Assembly: GCA_015680635.1 (NCBI GenBank)
Contig: JAABOA010000281.1
Location: 1,826-17,715 of the forward strand
DNA: 15,890 nt
Direction of reading: 5' to 3'
Source: Lunasporangiospora selenospora
Lineage: Eukaryota; Mortierellomycota; Mortierellomycetes; Mortierellales; Mortierellaceae
This document shows, piece after piece, positions 1-8,654 of this stretch. Made by a program: the position numbers and the translations under genes. Position 1 is the first letter of the stretch; each line of letters opens with the position of its first letter. A model generated the notes under the pieces. The model had not been told where the DNA came from. It searched no databases and saw only the letters and a list, made by a program, of their open reading frames with translations.

Positions 1-3000
1 AGCGCCCATAGGAATACCCATCGGAATACCTGCAGGGACAGGGACAGCCACGGGGACAGCTGCTTGAACAGGCGGTGGTGGGTTGGCAGCTTGACGGGCT
101 AACATCATCTTTTCCTGCATCGACATGATGCTCTTCTTCATCGCCAGGCGATCTAGATAGAGTTGTTGCTTTTGCTTCTCCAACTCTCTCTTTTCATGTT
201 CAAGGATGCTCTCCAGTTCCTCAAATTGCTGCATCTTCATCTCCATCTTTTTCAGTTGAGATTCCACGACATTTGTCAAGAGCCTCTGGACCTGGCCTTC
301 GTCCTGTGCATCGGCATCACCCTCAGCATCCTTTTCTTCCTTCTCACTAACAGTAGGCTTGGCAGCGGGCGACTGTGCCTCTGACTGTTTCATATCTGTG
401 TCCTCGCTATCGGCCTTGTTCTCTTCCGTATCAACATCCATCTTGGTTTCATCTTTGGGATCGGTGGTGGTGGTGGTATTAATAGGCGACGGGCCCTCCT
501 TCGCCTCAAAAGCGTTTTTCTTGATTAGTGCTGACTTCTTGATCTCCTCTAGCTCTTTAAGGGCATTGCGAGCTGCTTCCTGAGCCACACTTGGGTTCAC
601 AACGTTCGCCAAGAATGCCACAACACTCATCACTGGATTATCTGCTTGACTGAATGGCACACGACGGTACTGCAATGGTCCCAACGCACGGTCTGGCATG
701 TCTTCCAGATAGGGATCCTCAATTGGCAACTGCAAAAACTGGAGGATGCACTGTTCTCGTCCACGAGTTCCCACATGTTCGGCAATCAGACCCCAATCAT
801 CCTCATAGAGCTCCAATCCTTCGAGCAACAAAAGAGTCTCCTGATCTGACCATGAATCATCTGTAGCATGCTTGAAGTGCTGAACATTAAGCCGAATGAA
901 TTCACCCGATGACATTGATGATGGGAAGCGACCTTCGAGATAGCAGTTGGAGCAGAGTTCAAAGTTCTTGGTTTTGATGCTATGATATCGGGTCTTGGTA
1001 CAGTCAGTTCCACAAGTAAAGCAGTTGAACCGTTGCCTCTTCTCGGGTGCATCCTCCGCTCCCTTGTTGGCACTGCGACGATGATCTGTTGACTCTTGCT
1101 TTGCTCCAGACTGCGCCTTGAGCTCCCCATTTGCAAGTGCAGCAGTTGGAGCAGTCACGCTTGGCAAGAATGGCTGGAGTCCTCGAGGGGTGTCTGCAGT
1201 AACACGGAAATGTCCTGTGAATGCTGGACCCACAGAAGATGGCCTGGTATCAGGATCAACCTAAGAAGCATTACATTACAAAAAAAGGGGGGCAAATGTA
1301 AGTTCCTGAGATTTTGAGAGTCCTTCTGCAGAGGTCTTGACGATCATCTCAAGAAATCGTACCTGGTAATTAATAAGACCCCACTGTTCCAAGAAGGCAT
1401 GAACCCTGATGATAGCGCACACATCGCCAGCAAGGTTTCGTCGACAGGCTGTAACGGTCAGATACTCGGAAGGATTCAATCTATAGGCATTGATCATAAA
1501 GTCTCTGTAATCCTTGTAGACGGTGGGCGTCTTGCTCCTGTTCTTCAAGTTAAAAAACTCGGGGAGAGATTTGTGTTCAATCTCATGCATCTTTGCGAGA
1601 GAGAACCATGCTGCATAAGATGGAATGATGACATTCCGGGTCTGCTGTGAAAGAAATCGGCCAGCCTCTTCTTCCATCTGGAATCGTTCAGCTTCCGCTG
1701 GTGTAATGGCTTCCTCATTCTCTGGTGGTGCGCTTCCTCTGTTGGAGTCCTGCTCAAGAGCATTAGTGTCCTTGACCTCAACATCTTTCGTGGCCCCATC
1801 TCCAGCCTTGCTGTCCGTATCGTCCTCTCTTGAATCAACGTCCATAGTATCAGTGTCTGCCTCCAATGTATTCTGTGACTCCTTGATGGCATTACTTGTA
1901 GTCTCTGATACCTCATCCATGGCAGCATCCTCGGATTGGATAGAGTCCGCGACAGTTTCTTTTTCTTGGCCAGACTGTTCCTCCGCCTCCTCCTCCGCCG
2001 GCGTTGTGGACGAGCTACGCTTTACTCTCTTGGCGTCCGATTCTGTGTTGTCAGAGTTATCACGTTTACTTCTGAACTGGTTGCCTGTAGATGTTGGAAT
2101 GGCTCCTCCAGCGGTTTGTGCATGCTTGTTGATAGAGGTTGGATTGTAATCATCCTCGTTCATCCATTCGTTAAACTTGGAACTATCAACAATCCAGCGC
2201 GCAACAACTTCCTTTGCACCCTCATGTCCGGCTGGAGGTTCTGGGTCCATATGTTCGCCAGTGTTCTCTTGGACCCACTCATCGTACGAATCTGGATAGT
2301 ACCAGTGGTGGATCAAAACCTTTCCATCCTTCTTTTCCAGCGTGCGGAGCCAGCCCTCGCTATCAATACCAATCAGCTCACTTGGAGAAGGGTAGACAAC
2401 ATGTGTAGCTTCCTTTGTATCCGTTGTCACGGTTCCTACAAGTTGAGTTGTAAAATAAAATTACAGGTTAGTGAATTGTGCTTGATTGTGTGCTTGAAGC
2501 TGTTTGTGCGATTCGGCTATAAATTCAGACACAACGGACCTCCTAATTGCTTTACTGTAGCTATCAGTCCGTCGCGGTCCTCGGCGCTAACAGAGTCAGC
2601 AAAGGCGATAATTGGGCTATTGATTGACCCTTTGGACAAAAGAACTGAGCGAATATGGGTGACTAGGTCAATATTCTCGCTCTGTTTAGAAGTGTTTTGC
2701 AGATCCCATTCGCTCCATCCATGCTTGATGCGGTGGTTGTAGGCACTCAGGAGAACAGAATAGATGGGGGCCTCCGAGGTAATAGTGCTTGTGTGAAAAA
2801 CCTTGGCAGGGATCCGCAAGGGTGGAGAGGTCAATGCATGAGCATTTTCGCAGCCGAGAACACCCTCCTGAAACTGTTGCAGGGCATGAATAAATGTGGA
2901 CAGTTCCTCTCCTGAAGGAGGCTTGAAGTCAGATCCTTGATTGTCCGATTGAAGATCACGCGTCAGGTCGCCACTGATGCTCTCGAACAAAGCGATGGTG

Positions 3001-3056
3001 TCGGGTGACTTGTAGAAGCTGATATCCACTCCACCCGTTTTTCGGTATGCCGACAT
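1..3056 (-). CDS. SWI3: SWI3/SMARCC-type SWI/SNF (BAF/RSC-like) chromatin remodelling core subunit, 3' end off the window
   Basis: Scaffold subunit of SWI/SNF-type ATP-dependent nucleosome remodellers, acting in the nucleus as a dimer. Exons (minus): 3056-2540, 2435-1363, 1260 to beyond 1, giving 950 codons so far; animal SMARCC is about 1,100 aa. The start is the ATG of MSAYRKTGG; the frame is open further up but without ATG. Domains: an N-terminal SMARCC-like module (about 1-250), continuous across intron 1 as [16 protein letters not shown] and including [11 protein letters not shown]; an acidic Ser/Glu-rich linker; SWIRM (about 440-530: [33 protein letters not shown]); a ZZ-like zinc finger with Cys pairs near 610/613 and 633/636; SANT/Myb (about 666-710: [30 protein letters not shown]); another acidic linker; and a Lys/Glu/Gln coiled coil (about 855-925), followed by Pro/Val-rich sequence. 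Introns are 104 and 102 bp; the donor of intron 1 (GTCCGT) is weak, but the join keeps frame and homology. The alternative is the paralogue Rsc8, which has the same SWIRM-ZZ-SANT core. Confidence 0.93.
2436..2539 (-). other. SWI3 intron 1 (104 bp) with a non-consensus donor
   Basis: On the minus strand the intron runs from GTCCGT to TTGTAG. The exon on each side carries half of a conserved SMARCC stretch, and removal joins G with GA to restore a Gly codon. The donor lacks the A at +3 and +4 seen in the other introns of this window (GTAAGA, GTATGT, GTACGA), so it may be spliced less efficiently. Confidence 0.75.
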
Positions 3057-3459
3057 TGCTTGGGGAGGAGGAAGGAGGATGGAGGATGACAAAATGGTGA
3101 AGGTGAAGGCAAGACTTGATGCGTGGATTTGCTCTTTGCAAAGGACGAGCGAAACAGAGGGGAGACAACTCTGCTCAGATGCGTTAAGGGGTATTTTGCG
3201 ATCTCACAATGCTTTCCTCCAGATGGCAGATGGGACCAACATCCCCTGTCTTGTGATGAGGCTGATAAGGTTGTGTTTCAGGCTTTCAGCGCGTTGAATT
3301 CGGCTATGCCAACACCTACGGATAAGATCCGTCCGGTCTTGTCAAGACGAAGGCGATGATACACCATATTCTTTGACGCAGGCCTTATTTACTACATTTC
3401 CATGTGCACGGCCGCATGGCTATCTACAGCCACCGCAACGGTGAGGGGTAGATGTGCAA

Positions 3460-3693
3460 CTAGTACACGATTGCCATTAGACGCCCCACACTGTCGTCTA
3501 TGCAGACACAAGATCCACATTGTTTTACACACCTTGGACACCTTGGTGTCTTTGTAACCATCACAAGATTTGCTATGATTGCTTTTGTTAAATTTAAGAT
3601 CCCACACTTTTTCGAATAGACACAACCAACAACTTGTATGTTCCTGATACACAGCATATGAATCTTGAGACCACATTGATGGCATGGTGCCAT
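3460..3693 (-). pseudogene. Small Cys-rich frame resembling a zf-4CXXC_R1 (CDCA7-type) zinc finger; possible relic
   Basis: An ATG-initiated frame of 77 aa begins MAPCHQCGLKI and ends with RCPRCVKQCGSCVC. The order CHQC...C...C...KKC...CPxCxxxCxxCxC is close to the zf-4CXXC_R1 domain (typically CHQC...CxxC...CPxCxxxCxCxxC) of CDCA7-like nuclear proteins. Differences from that family: the middle CxxCL pair is reduced to one Cys in YSKKCGIL, and the last Cys spacing is shifted. The same frame is open upstream to about 3921, interrupted only by a TAG at 3712-3714; that stretch has no ATG of its own at the start. Either this is a decayed copy of a longer gene, or the TAG lies in a small intron (candidate GTATCA...ATATAG, about 70 bp, frame-preserving). 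It may also be chance. It lies upstream of SWI3 in the same orientation, about 400 bp away. Confidence 0.3.
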
Positions 3694-4634
3694 CTCATCT
3701 TCGTCTACAGGTGGCTATATAAGCTCATTGTACTTGTCGCGACACTTGTGCAAAAATTTGCGTCCTCTGGTTCCTGATACCTCCTTATCGCTCATCTTTC
3801 GCAACGTCGCATCTAATCTATAATGTCTGTTGTGCTTGAATCTACTAGGATTCCGGATGAATACATTTGTTGCAGTGTTCGATGGACCCTGTCCACATTT
3901 AACTAGAGAGGCACCTCTCAATCGGAGGATTTGGCAAGTGTATCTAATATCAAGACCAAAACGGTTGACGATAATCTACTATCTACTTGAAAGTGACAGT
4001 CAGACCCTAGCCTGCTCCTGTCATCCGACCAATGCTATAATTATTATTATCGGCCGTGAGGCCAACAGCACCGGAAATGCAATGGATACGACCCTGAAGA
4101 ATCCAAAACTGCGAGACATAACGCTGGCACATTCGTATAGTATTACTACCGCACGACAAGTGAGCAAAATTTCACAAACGCGATAGATGAGATTAACAGA
4201 GAAGTGTGCTATTAAATAGAAAGAGGCTAGTGGTACCCCCAAAGCACAAGAACTCGTTAAAAGCAGCAACAAGTCTCGAAGACATTTGTGATATTTACAA
4301 GGAGCACATGAGAAAGATCAAGTCTTGGGTACGGCTAGCTGGTGTAACCAGTGCCAGTGTCATTACATCCCTAGAAACGCAAACTCTTCATCTACACAAT
4401 AAAGGCTGCATCAAAACTGGACCTAAAGTCCGGTCTACAAGCCGAAGAGTCAGTTGGAGGGCACTCCAAAGATAGCACACCCTCCATCGCACCACTGGGA
4501 TGACTGATATCTCATCGGTCCAAAACGTGCAGGCGTTGCATTATCGCCTGGGAAACGCACGCGACAGAAGATGTTGCCTCTTTTGCGGCTCAAAAAAATG
4601 CAGGTCAGCTGACTTTGTCTCTAGATTGAACTTT

Positions 4635-4640
4635 TATAAA
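4635..4640 (+). promoter_or_regulatory. TATA-like box of the SR-protein gene
   Basis: TATAAA within CTTTTATAAACAG, about 67 bp upstream of the start ATG at 4707. The position is reasonable for a fungal core promoter with a short leader; there is no experimental support. Confidence 0.5.
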
Positions 4641-4706
4641 CAGTGCAACAGTGCACATTAATCATTTTCAAGCATCTCATCTTCACTGAAGAGTTAGTAT
4701 AGAAAC

Positions 4707-6401
4707 ATGTCAGCATTGCCTCCCCCACCACCACCTCTCCCCCCAGGTAAGAGAATCTTGATCGCCAGTCGATTACATGCCATGATGAAGCAAAGTATTG
4801 CCCTAATGTTCCATTGGCACTTACATCATCTTACATTTTTTGATGATGTCTCTACAGCCACTGAAGGTGGAGCACCTGCTGCACCCCCCGCCCACACTAC
4901 AGTCTATGTTGGACACTTGAGCTCAAGGACTGAGAGAAGAGATGTTGAAGAATTGGTATGTTTAAAGGACAATTGTGACCATTAGCCTCTAAAAAATAAT
5001 CGCACAGATTGTTAACTGGTTGTTTTATCATTGTTGATTCTAGTTTGAGAAGTATGGCCGCATTCTTTCAGTAGAGTTGAAGCACGGTGGATTCGCTTTT
5101 GTAGAATATGAGGTACACATCATGGGCAGCAATTTTTTTTTTTTTTTATGAGCTTGATGGATGTCATGGAGGCGCAGGTCAAGATTTCTGACTAATCAAT
5201 AACTGTTTTGTCGCCATCGATTTCAGGATCCTCGTGATGCCGACGATGCTGTGACCAAGTTGAATGGATATGAGCTTGATGGACACAGGATCTCAGTAGA
5301 GTGGTCAAGACGCTCTGGAGGCCCCGGAAGCGGATGCTTCCTGTGCAACCAAACTGGACACTGGGCCCGTGAGTGCCCAGAAGCCCGTGAGAAGGGCATG
5401 GACGTCAAGTCAGGAAAGTGCTTCAAGTGCGGTGAGCCTGGACACTTGGCTCGCTTCTGCAGGTAAATGGACCCGTCGACTTTTTAGCAGGGAGCTTCGC
5501 CTTGGGAATGTCATTGCTGACGTCATGTGCTTTTGTTCATACCATTCAGGGGCCCCGACTCGAGGCGATTTGCCCCTCCCCCTCGCGACTACCGTGGACC
5601 ACCACCACCCCCTCGCTATGGACGCGGTCGCTCTCCCGTCCACTACGGAAGAGATCCTTACGAGTACGGCGGATACCGTGGACGTGGATACTCAAGATCT
5701 CCTGAACGCGGCTATGGAGGACCTAGCGCGGGATACAGACAACGGTCGCCTTATGGCTACCGTGGACGCTCACCTTCGCCCTACTATCGCGAGGGCGGAC
5801 GTGGCCGCTCTCCCAGCCCCTATGGGTAAGAAGATACGACATATTGACAAAGCAATTATTGGCTCTTGATATGTCAATTGTGTATAGCAATTGTCTTTGC
5901 ATACTTGCCATGGCAAGACTCGCCTTCTCTTTCCTTTTCTCTTTTGTTGGTGTTGGATGCGCACCTTTGGACAGCGTGTATATTGCTGCATTGAGAAAGT
6001 CGCTTTTTTCACTTTTTTATGTTTTACATGCATTGGGATACAATTGAAACTCAAAAGGGCGTGGCGACAAAAGGATTACAGTGGCAGCCGTGGGCGTTAC
6101 CTTTCTTCATTGACGGGAACAGTGGCAATGGGCGTGGGCGCTTCAATTGACGCATAATGCAGACAAACAGAGAAAGGCGCAGTGGCAGCGTCCGTGGCAG
6201 AGGCAGTGGCAGCGGCAGTGGCCGAGGCGGAGACAGTAGCAGAGGCAGTATTCATGCATGAAAGCAGGATGATATGGATGTGCAGATGACCAACCATTAG
6301 GACCGATCTCTCGGGAAACGTTCTTTTCTCTTTTCTCCCAATTTTTTACTCGCAGGCGAGGAGCTCCACCACCACCACCACCACCTCAGAGACGTGTCTA
6401 G
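4707..6401 (+). CDS. SR-type splicing factor: RRM + two CCHC zinc knuckles + RS-rich tail (RS2Z/SRSF7-like)
   Basis: Nuclear pre-mRNA splicing regulator that binds exonic RNA and contacts the spliceosome through its RS tail. Exons: 4707-4746, 4858-4955, 5044-5112, 5227-5462, 5550-5825 and 6356-6401, giving 254 aa with phases consistent throughout. After a Pro-rich start comes an RRM (about 27-97: RNP2 VYVGHL, RNP1 GGFAFVEY, end ISVEW). Then two CX2CX4HX4C knuckles follow: [14 protein letters not shown] (Cys106, Cys109, His114, Cys119) and [14 protein letters not shown] (Cys134, Cys137, His142, Cys147). The tail (149-239) is rich in Arg, Ser, Gly, Tyr and Pro, with RGRSP, YSRSPE and RGRSPSPY. 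The last exon adds [15 protein letters not shown]. Animal SRSF7 has one knuckle; two knuckles is the plant RS2Z arrangement. Introns 1-4 are about 87-114 bp, while intron 5 is 530 bp and may hold alternative 3' exons. Confidence 0.92.
5133..5147 (+). repeat. 15-T homopolymer in SR gene intron 3
   Basis: An uninterrupted run of 15 T lies about 20 bp after the donor of intron 3 and runs directly into a 15-bp copy of exon 4 sequence (5147-5161). It is far from the true acceptor at 5226, so it is not the main polypyrimidine tract of that acceptor. Confidence 0.9.
5826..6355 (+). other. Long last intron (530 bp) of the SR gene with AGTGGCA-type repeats
   Basis: The donor is GTAAGA after TATGG and the acceptor is TTTTTTACTCGCAG. 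The intron is five to six times longer than introns 2-4. From 6077 to 6250 it holds repeated purine-rich units of the form AGTGGCAGC or AGTGGCAAT followed by GC-rich sequence, including a diverged tandem copy of about 41 bp (starting near 6080 and 6121). Three candidate acceptors (ending 6081, 6122 and 6170) would each join the preceding exon in frame and give Arg/Gly/Ser-containing ends before a stop. Use of any of them is unproven. Confidence 0.7.
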
Positions 6402-6551
6402 GCGATCAAGGAATACCAGCAGTGCCGGGAGTAGATGAGCCAGAACAGCGGTGCAAAAGGCGAAGGAATAGTCTGGATTGAATTAGAGCTTGCAACCCGG
6501 GGTTCAGACCATGGGGATAGGCAGCTTGTTCACGCGTAGTATGATGAGATT

Positions 6552-6557
6552 AATAAA
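6552..6557 (+). terminator. Poly(A) signal AATAAA of the SR gene
   Basis: AATAAA in GATTAATAAAGGG, about 150 bp after the TAG stop, followed by a T-rich stretch (ttcctttttttgtc) as expected downstream of a cleavage site. Confidence 0.5.
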
Positions 6558-6601
6558 GGGTTCCCATTCAGAGCTATTCCTTTTTTTGTCAGACTCTGCT
6601 T

Positions 6602-6607
6602 CACGTG
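6602..6607. promoter_or_regulatory. CACGTG E-box-like palindrome
   Basis: Palindromic CACGTG about 33 bp upstream of the TATA-like box and about 110 bp upstream of the ATG at 6716. Such sites are bound by basic helix-loop-helix factors (for example Cbf1 or Pho4 in yeast). A six-base match alone is weak evidence. Confidence 0.3.
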
Positions 6608-6639
6608 CCCTTCCCTCCCTCCTCCCACTCCCGCCTCAA

Positions 6640-6647
6640 TATAAAAA
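6640..6647 (+). promoter_or_regulatory. TATA box of the DUF2358-like gene
   Basis: TATAAAAA, 69 bp upstream of the ATG at 6716 and preceded by a CT-rich stretch. Good match and good spacing. Confidence 0.55.
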
Positions 6648-6715
6648 TTAGGATCCTCCTCTGACCCTTTTACATCGTCGCATTCGACTGAATGGTTCAA
6701 AAGGCACAATAAAAG

Positions 6716-8085
6716 ATGGCACGGCGAATTGCATCGACATTTTCAGCTTCATTGCCAGGAGCAGTACCCAAGGCTGGTCTTGCACGACCGGAGCGCGTAC
6801 TCATGACCAGATCCATTACAGATGCTTGTCTCTCTGGTCACACCCATGATGCGAGGAATGTTTACTCAAGCTCGAAAGTATCCTTCCACCGCCATTCCAA
6901 GGACCCGGTTCCAGTACTCTCCCGGCCTCTCATTGCAATGCACCCGTCATATTCCTGCGCGAACCAGGAATTAATGTTTTTTCGCACAAACTTTTACAGA
7001 GGATTGACCACTTTGGCCTATCGGTCGACACGCCAGTCGCCAAAACTACAATTCTCCGGTGGAGATGATGATGGGCATATGTCGCCGTTAGAGTACAAAG
7101 TACGCGTTGGAAAAGGTAATCGAGTAGTACAACCAGTCGCCTCTCCATCTGGATGTCCATTAGCGAATGAGAGGTATGGTATCTCAACTTGGACAGATTG
7201 TTTCTGCTCTTTGATTCTTCTGAACCCACAATAGCTCTCAGCACCTTACGAGACGAGTTACCACAGTTCTTTCAACATGGCCTGGGCAATACTTCTATTT
7301 ATGCGTCCAATGTTCGACTCATCGAAGGCAGCCACACAAACGTCTCTATGCAAGGAAAGGCCATCTATTTTCTTCTTGCGGGTGCTGTTCGCTGGAGCTT
7401 CAAGATGTGGTTCCGCGATCTCGAGTTTGAGATCCAGTCGATCCGTGTGAATGACCGAGGAGGACGTGGTCTGAAAGGGCTGGACTCTGGAGGAGACTTT
7501 GACACGGCTTCTACAATAACTCGAACCTCACACAAAAAGGGATCACGCCAACGATTATGTTCATCAGGCCTTGTCAGTGAAGAGTGTGCAAGAACACCAC
7601 AAGACAGTGACGTAAAGACTCTGACGGGCAGTGATCCATCTAGTCTAAATGGCACACGTACATCCACGGAAGCCTCTTCATGTCAAGCTAATAGATCCAT
7701 GGACTCGTTTGGTATCACCGGCAACTGGAACAGAGGCGTAGGAGAAGAAGGTCGGATCCAGTCTCCCATCCCTCCGACAACTGTGACTGTGCGATGGACA
7801 CTAAAAGGCACGACAAGGCCCTCGGTGGTCCTCACAGCAGCCGGACCAACATCCCCGCCTCCATCTTCCTATGAGGGCATTTTTGTGTACCAGTTCAATG
7901 ACTTTGGGCTTATTGATGAACATCGGATCGAGAATATTATGCCCTCGCCGAGCCCCGAGGCGATCCAACGCGCCTTTGCCTGGTGGGGCTGGCTCATTAG
8001 CCGGCCCGCTCGTCCAGCAGCCGTGACCAGTTCACTCAGGACCTCGACCGTTGAGGTTGGACGGCAAGGAGGCAACTCAGACTAG
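6716..8085 (+). CDS. DUF2358 / C6orf136-like protein, probably mitochondrial
   Basis: Function unknown; the DUF2358 family is, as far as I know, an NTF2-like fold found in organelles of plants and animals. Exons are 6716-7173 and 7242-8085 (433 aa). The frame is kept only if the acceptor is CTCTCAG at 7241, not ATAG at 7234; this gives a 68-bp intron and joins ANE to STLRDELPQFF. The N-terminus (MARRIASTFSASLPG) has Arg and Ser/Ala without acidic residues, like a mitochondrial presequence, and the first 150 aa are poorly conserved in appearance. The family signature is DELPQFF, IYASNVRLIEG, YFLLAGAVRWSF, LEFEIQSIRVND, then VTVRWTLKG and YEGIFVYQFNDFGLIDEHRI near the end, followed by IMPSPSP and a Trp-rich AFAWWGWL. 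A Ser/Thr-rich low-complexity stretch of about 100 aa lies inside the domain, between GGRGLKG and TTVTVRW, making it longer than the animal form. Confidence 0.8.
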
Positions 8086-8654
8086 GAGTTGTGGTCTCTT
8101 GCAAGAGAATTCCCGCCATAGAGATAGAGACATTCAGAGATTGTTTTTCCAATACCAAGTTCGATCAGAGACCCGCTGGCGTATCCAGTACGTGACCGTG
8201 GTGGAGGTGGGTCGAGTGACTTGTCTGAGCACGAGCCTCGAAAAGGTTAAAACGAAAACCTGGTGGACTGTGCTCCATTCTCCATTTTGCATCTCATTGT
8301 CTTCATTCATTCATCCACTCATTCATTACAGCATTACTTTTCAAAAGCTGTCACTCGACTACCCCTCTACATATTTTTGAACCAGTGTCCTTTATCCTAA
8401 AGGAGCCCTGGGGACCAACCGCCTATTCTTTATCTCCCTAAATCTTGACGCCCAAAGCGCGCCTTTCAGACCAGTGCACCTCCTCCTTTACCTCTTCATT
8501 CATTACAGCGTTAGTGGTCAGAACAACTCGCTTAAAAACATCACTGCAGTGTTACAAAAGCTCCAGTAGGCCGTACTCAGGGCGCTTAACCAGCGTCAGC
8601 TTCGGCTTTCGCAACTCTAGTAGTGAATACATCAACAGTATCTATCCCTGTCAG
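8086..8654. other. Intergenic region / 5' leader upstream of LEU5
   Basis: About 570 bp between the DUF2358-like stop and the LEU5 ATG. There is no canonical AATAAA for the upstream gene and no clear TATA box. The sequence TCATTCATTACAGC occurs twice, at 8319-8332 and 8496-8509. Each copy ends in a CAG acceptor-like sequence, so a leader intron is possible. The frame of LEU5 exon 1 is open back to about 8445 but has no ATG before 8655. Confidence 0.55.

Larger units (their letters stand above)
3057..4706. other. Intergenic region between SWI3 (minus) and the SR-protein gene (plus)
   Basis: About 1.65 kb separate the divergent starts of SWI3 and the SR-protein gene, so both promoters must lie here. 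Apart from the Cys-rich minus-strand frame at 3460-3693 and the TATA-like box at 4635-4640, I see no conserved gene. Two short plus-strand frames (3830-4186 and 4206-4475) match nothing I recognise. An AT-rich run (ataattattattat) lies near 4035-4050. Confidence 0.6.
6402..6715. other. 3' flank of the SR gene and promoter of the DUF2358-like gene
   Basis: About 314 bp without a gene. The left half should hold the SR-gene 3' UTR, with AATAAA at 6552-6557. The right half holds a CACGTG (E-box type) site at 6602-6607, a CT-rich stretch and a TATA-like box at 6640-6647. Confidence 0.6.

Noticed and set aside
1936-2742. 268-aa plus-strand frame
   Set aside because: It is antisense to SWI3 exons 1-2 and crosses a supported intron; the minus strand carries the conserved SWI3 protein.
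3830-4186. 118-aa plus-strand frame in the intergenic region
   Set aside because: No recognisable domain, odd composition (poly-Ile from an AT-rich run), and it overlaps the Cys-rich frame on the other strand.
4206-4475. 89-aa plus-strand frame with a helical-looking LEDICDIYKEHMRKIKSW stretch
   Set aside because: It has no ATG at its start (GTG), no family match I recognise, and no convincing flanking exons; left as unproven.
6097-6297. Ala/Ser/Thr-rich 66-aa minus-strand frame
   Set aside because: Its composition comes from the AGTGGCA repeats read in reverse; it lies inside the SR-gene intron.
7231-7234. ATAG as acceptor of the DUF2358-like gene intron
   Set aside because: It would put exon 2 out of frame with exon 1; CTCTCAG ending at 7241 restores the frame.
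8445-8654. N-terminal extension of LEU5 exon 1
   Set aside because: The frame is open, but no ATG precedes 8655 and the sequence is not carrier-like.
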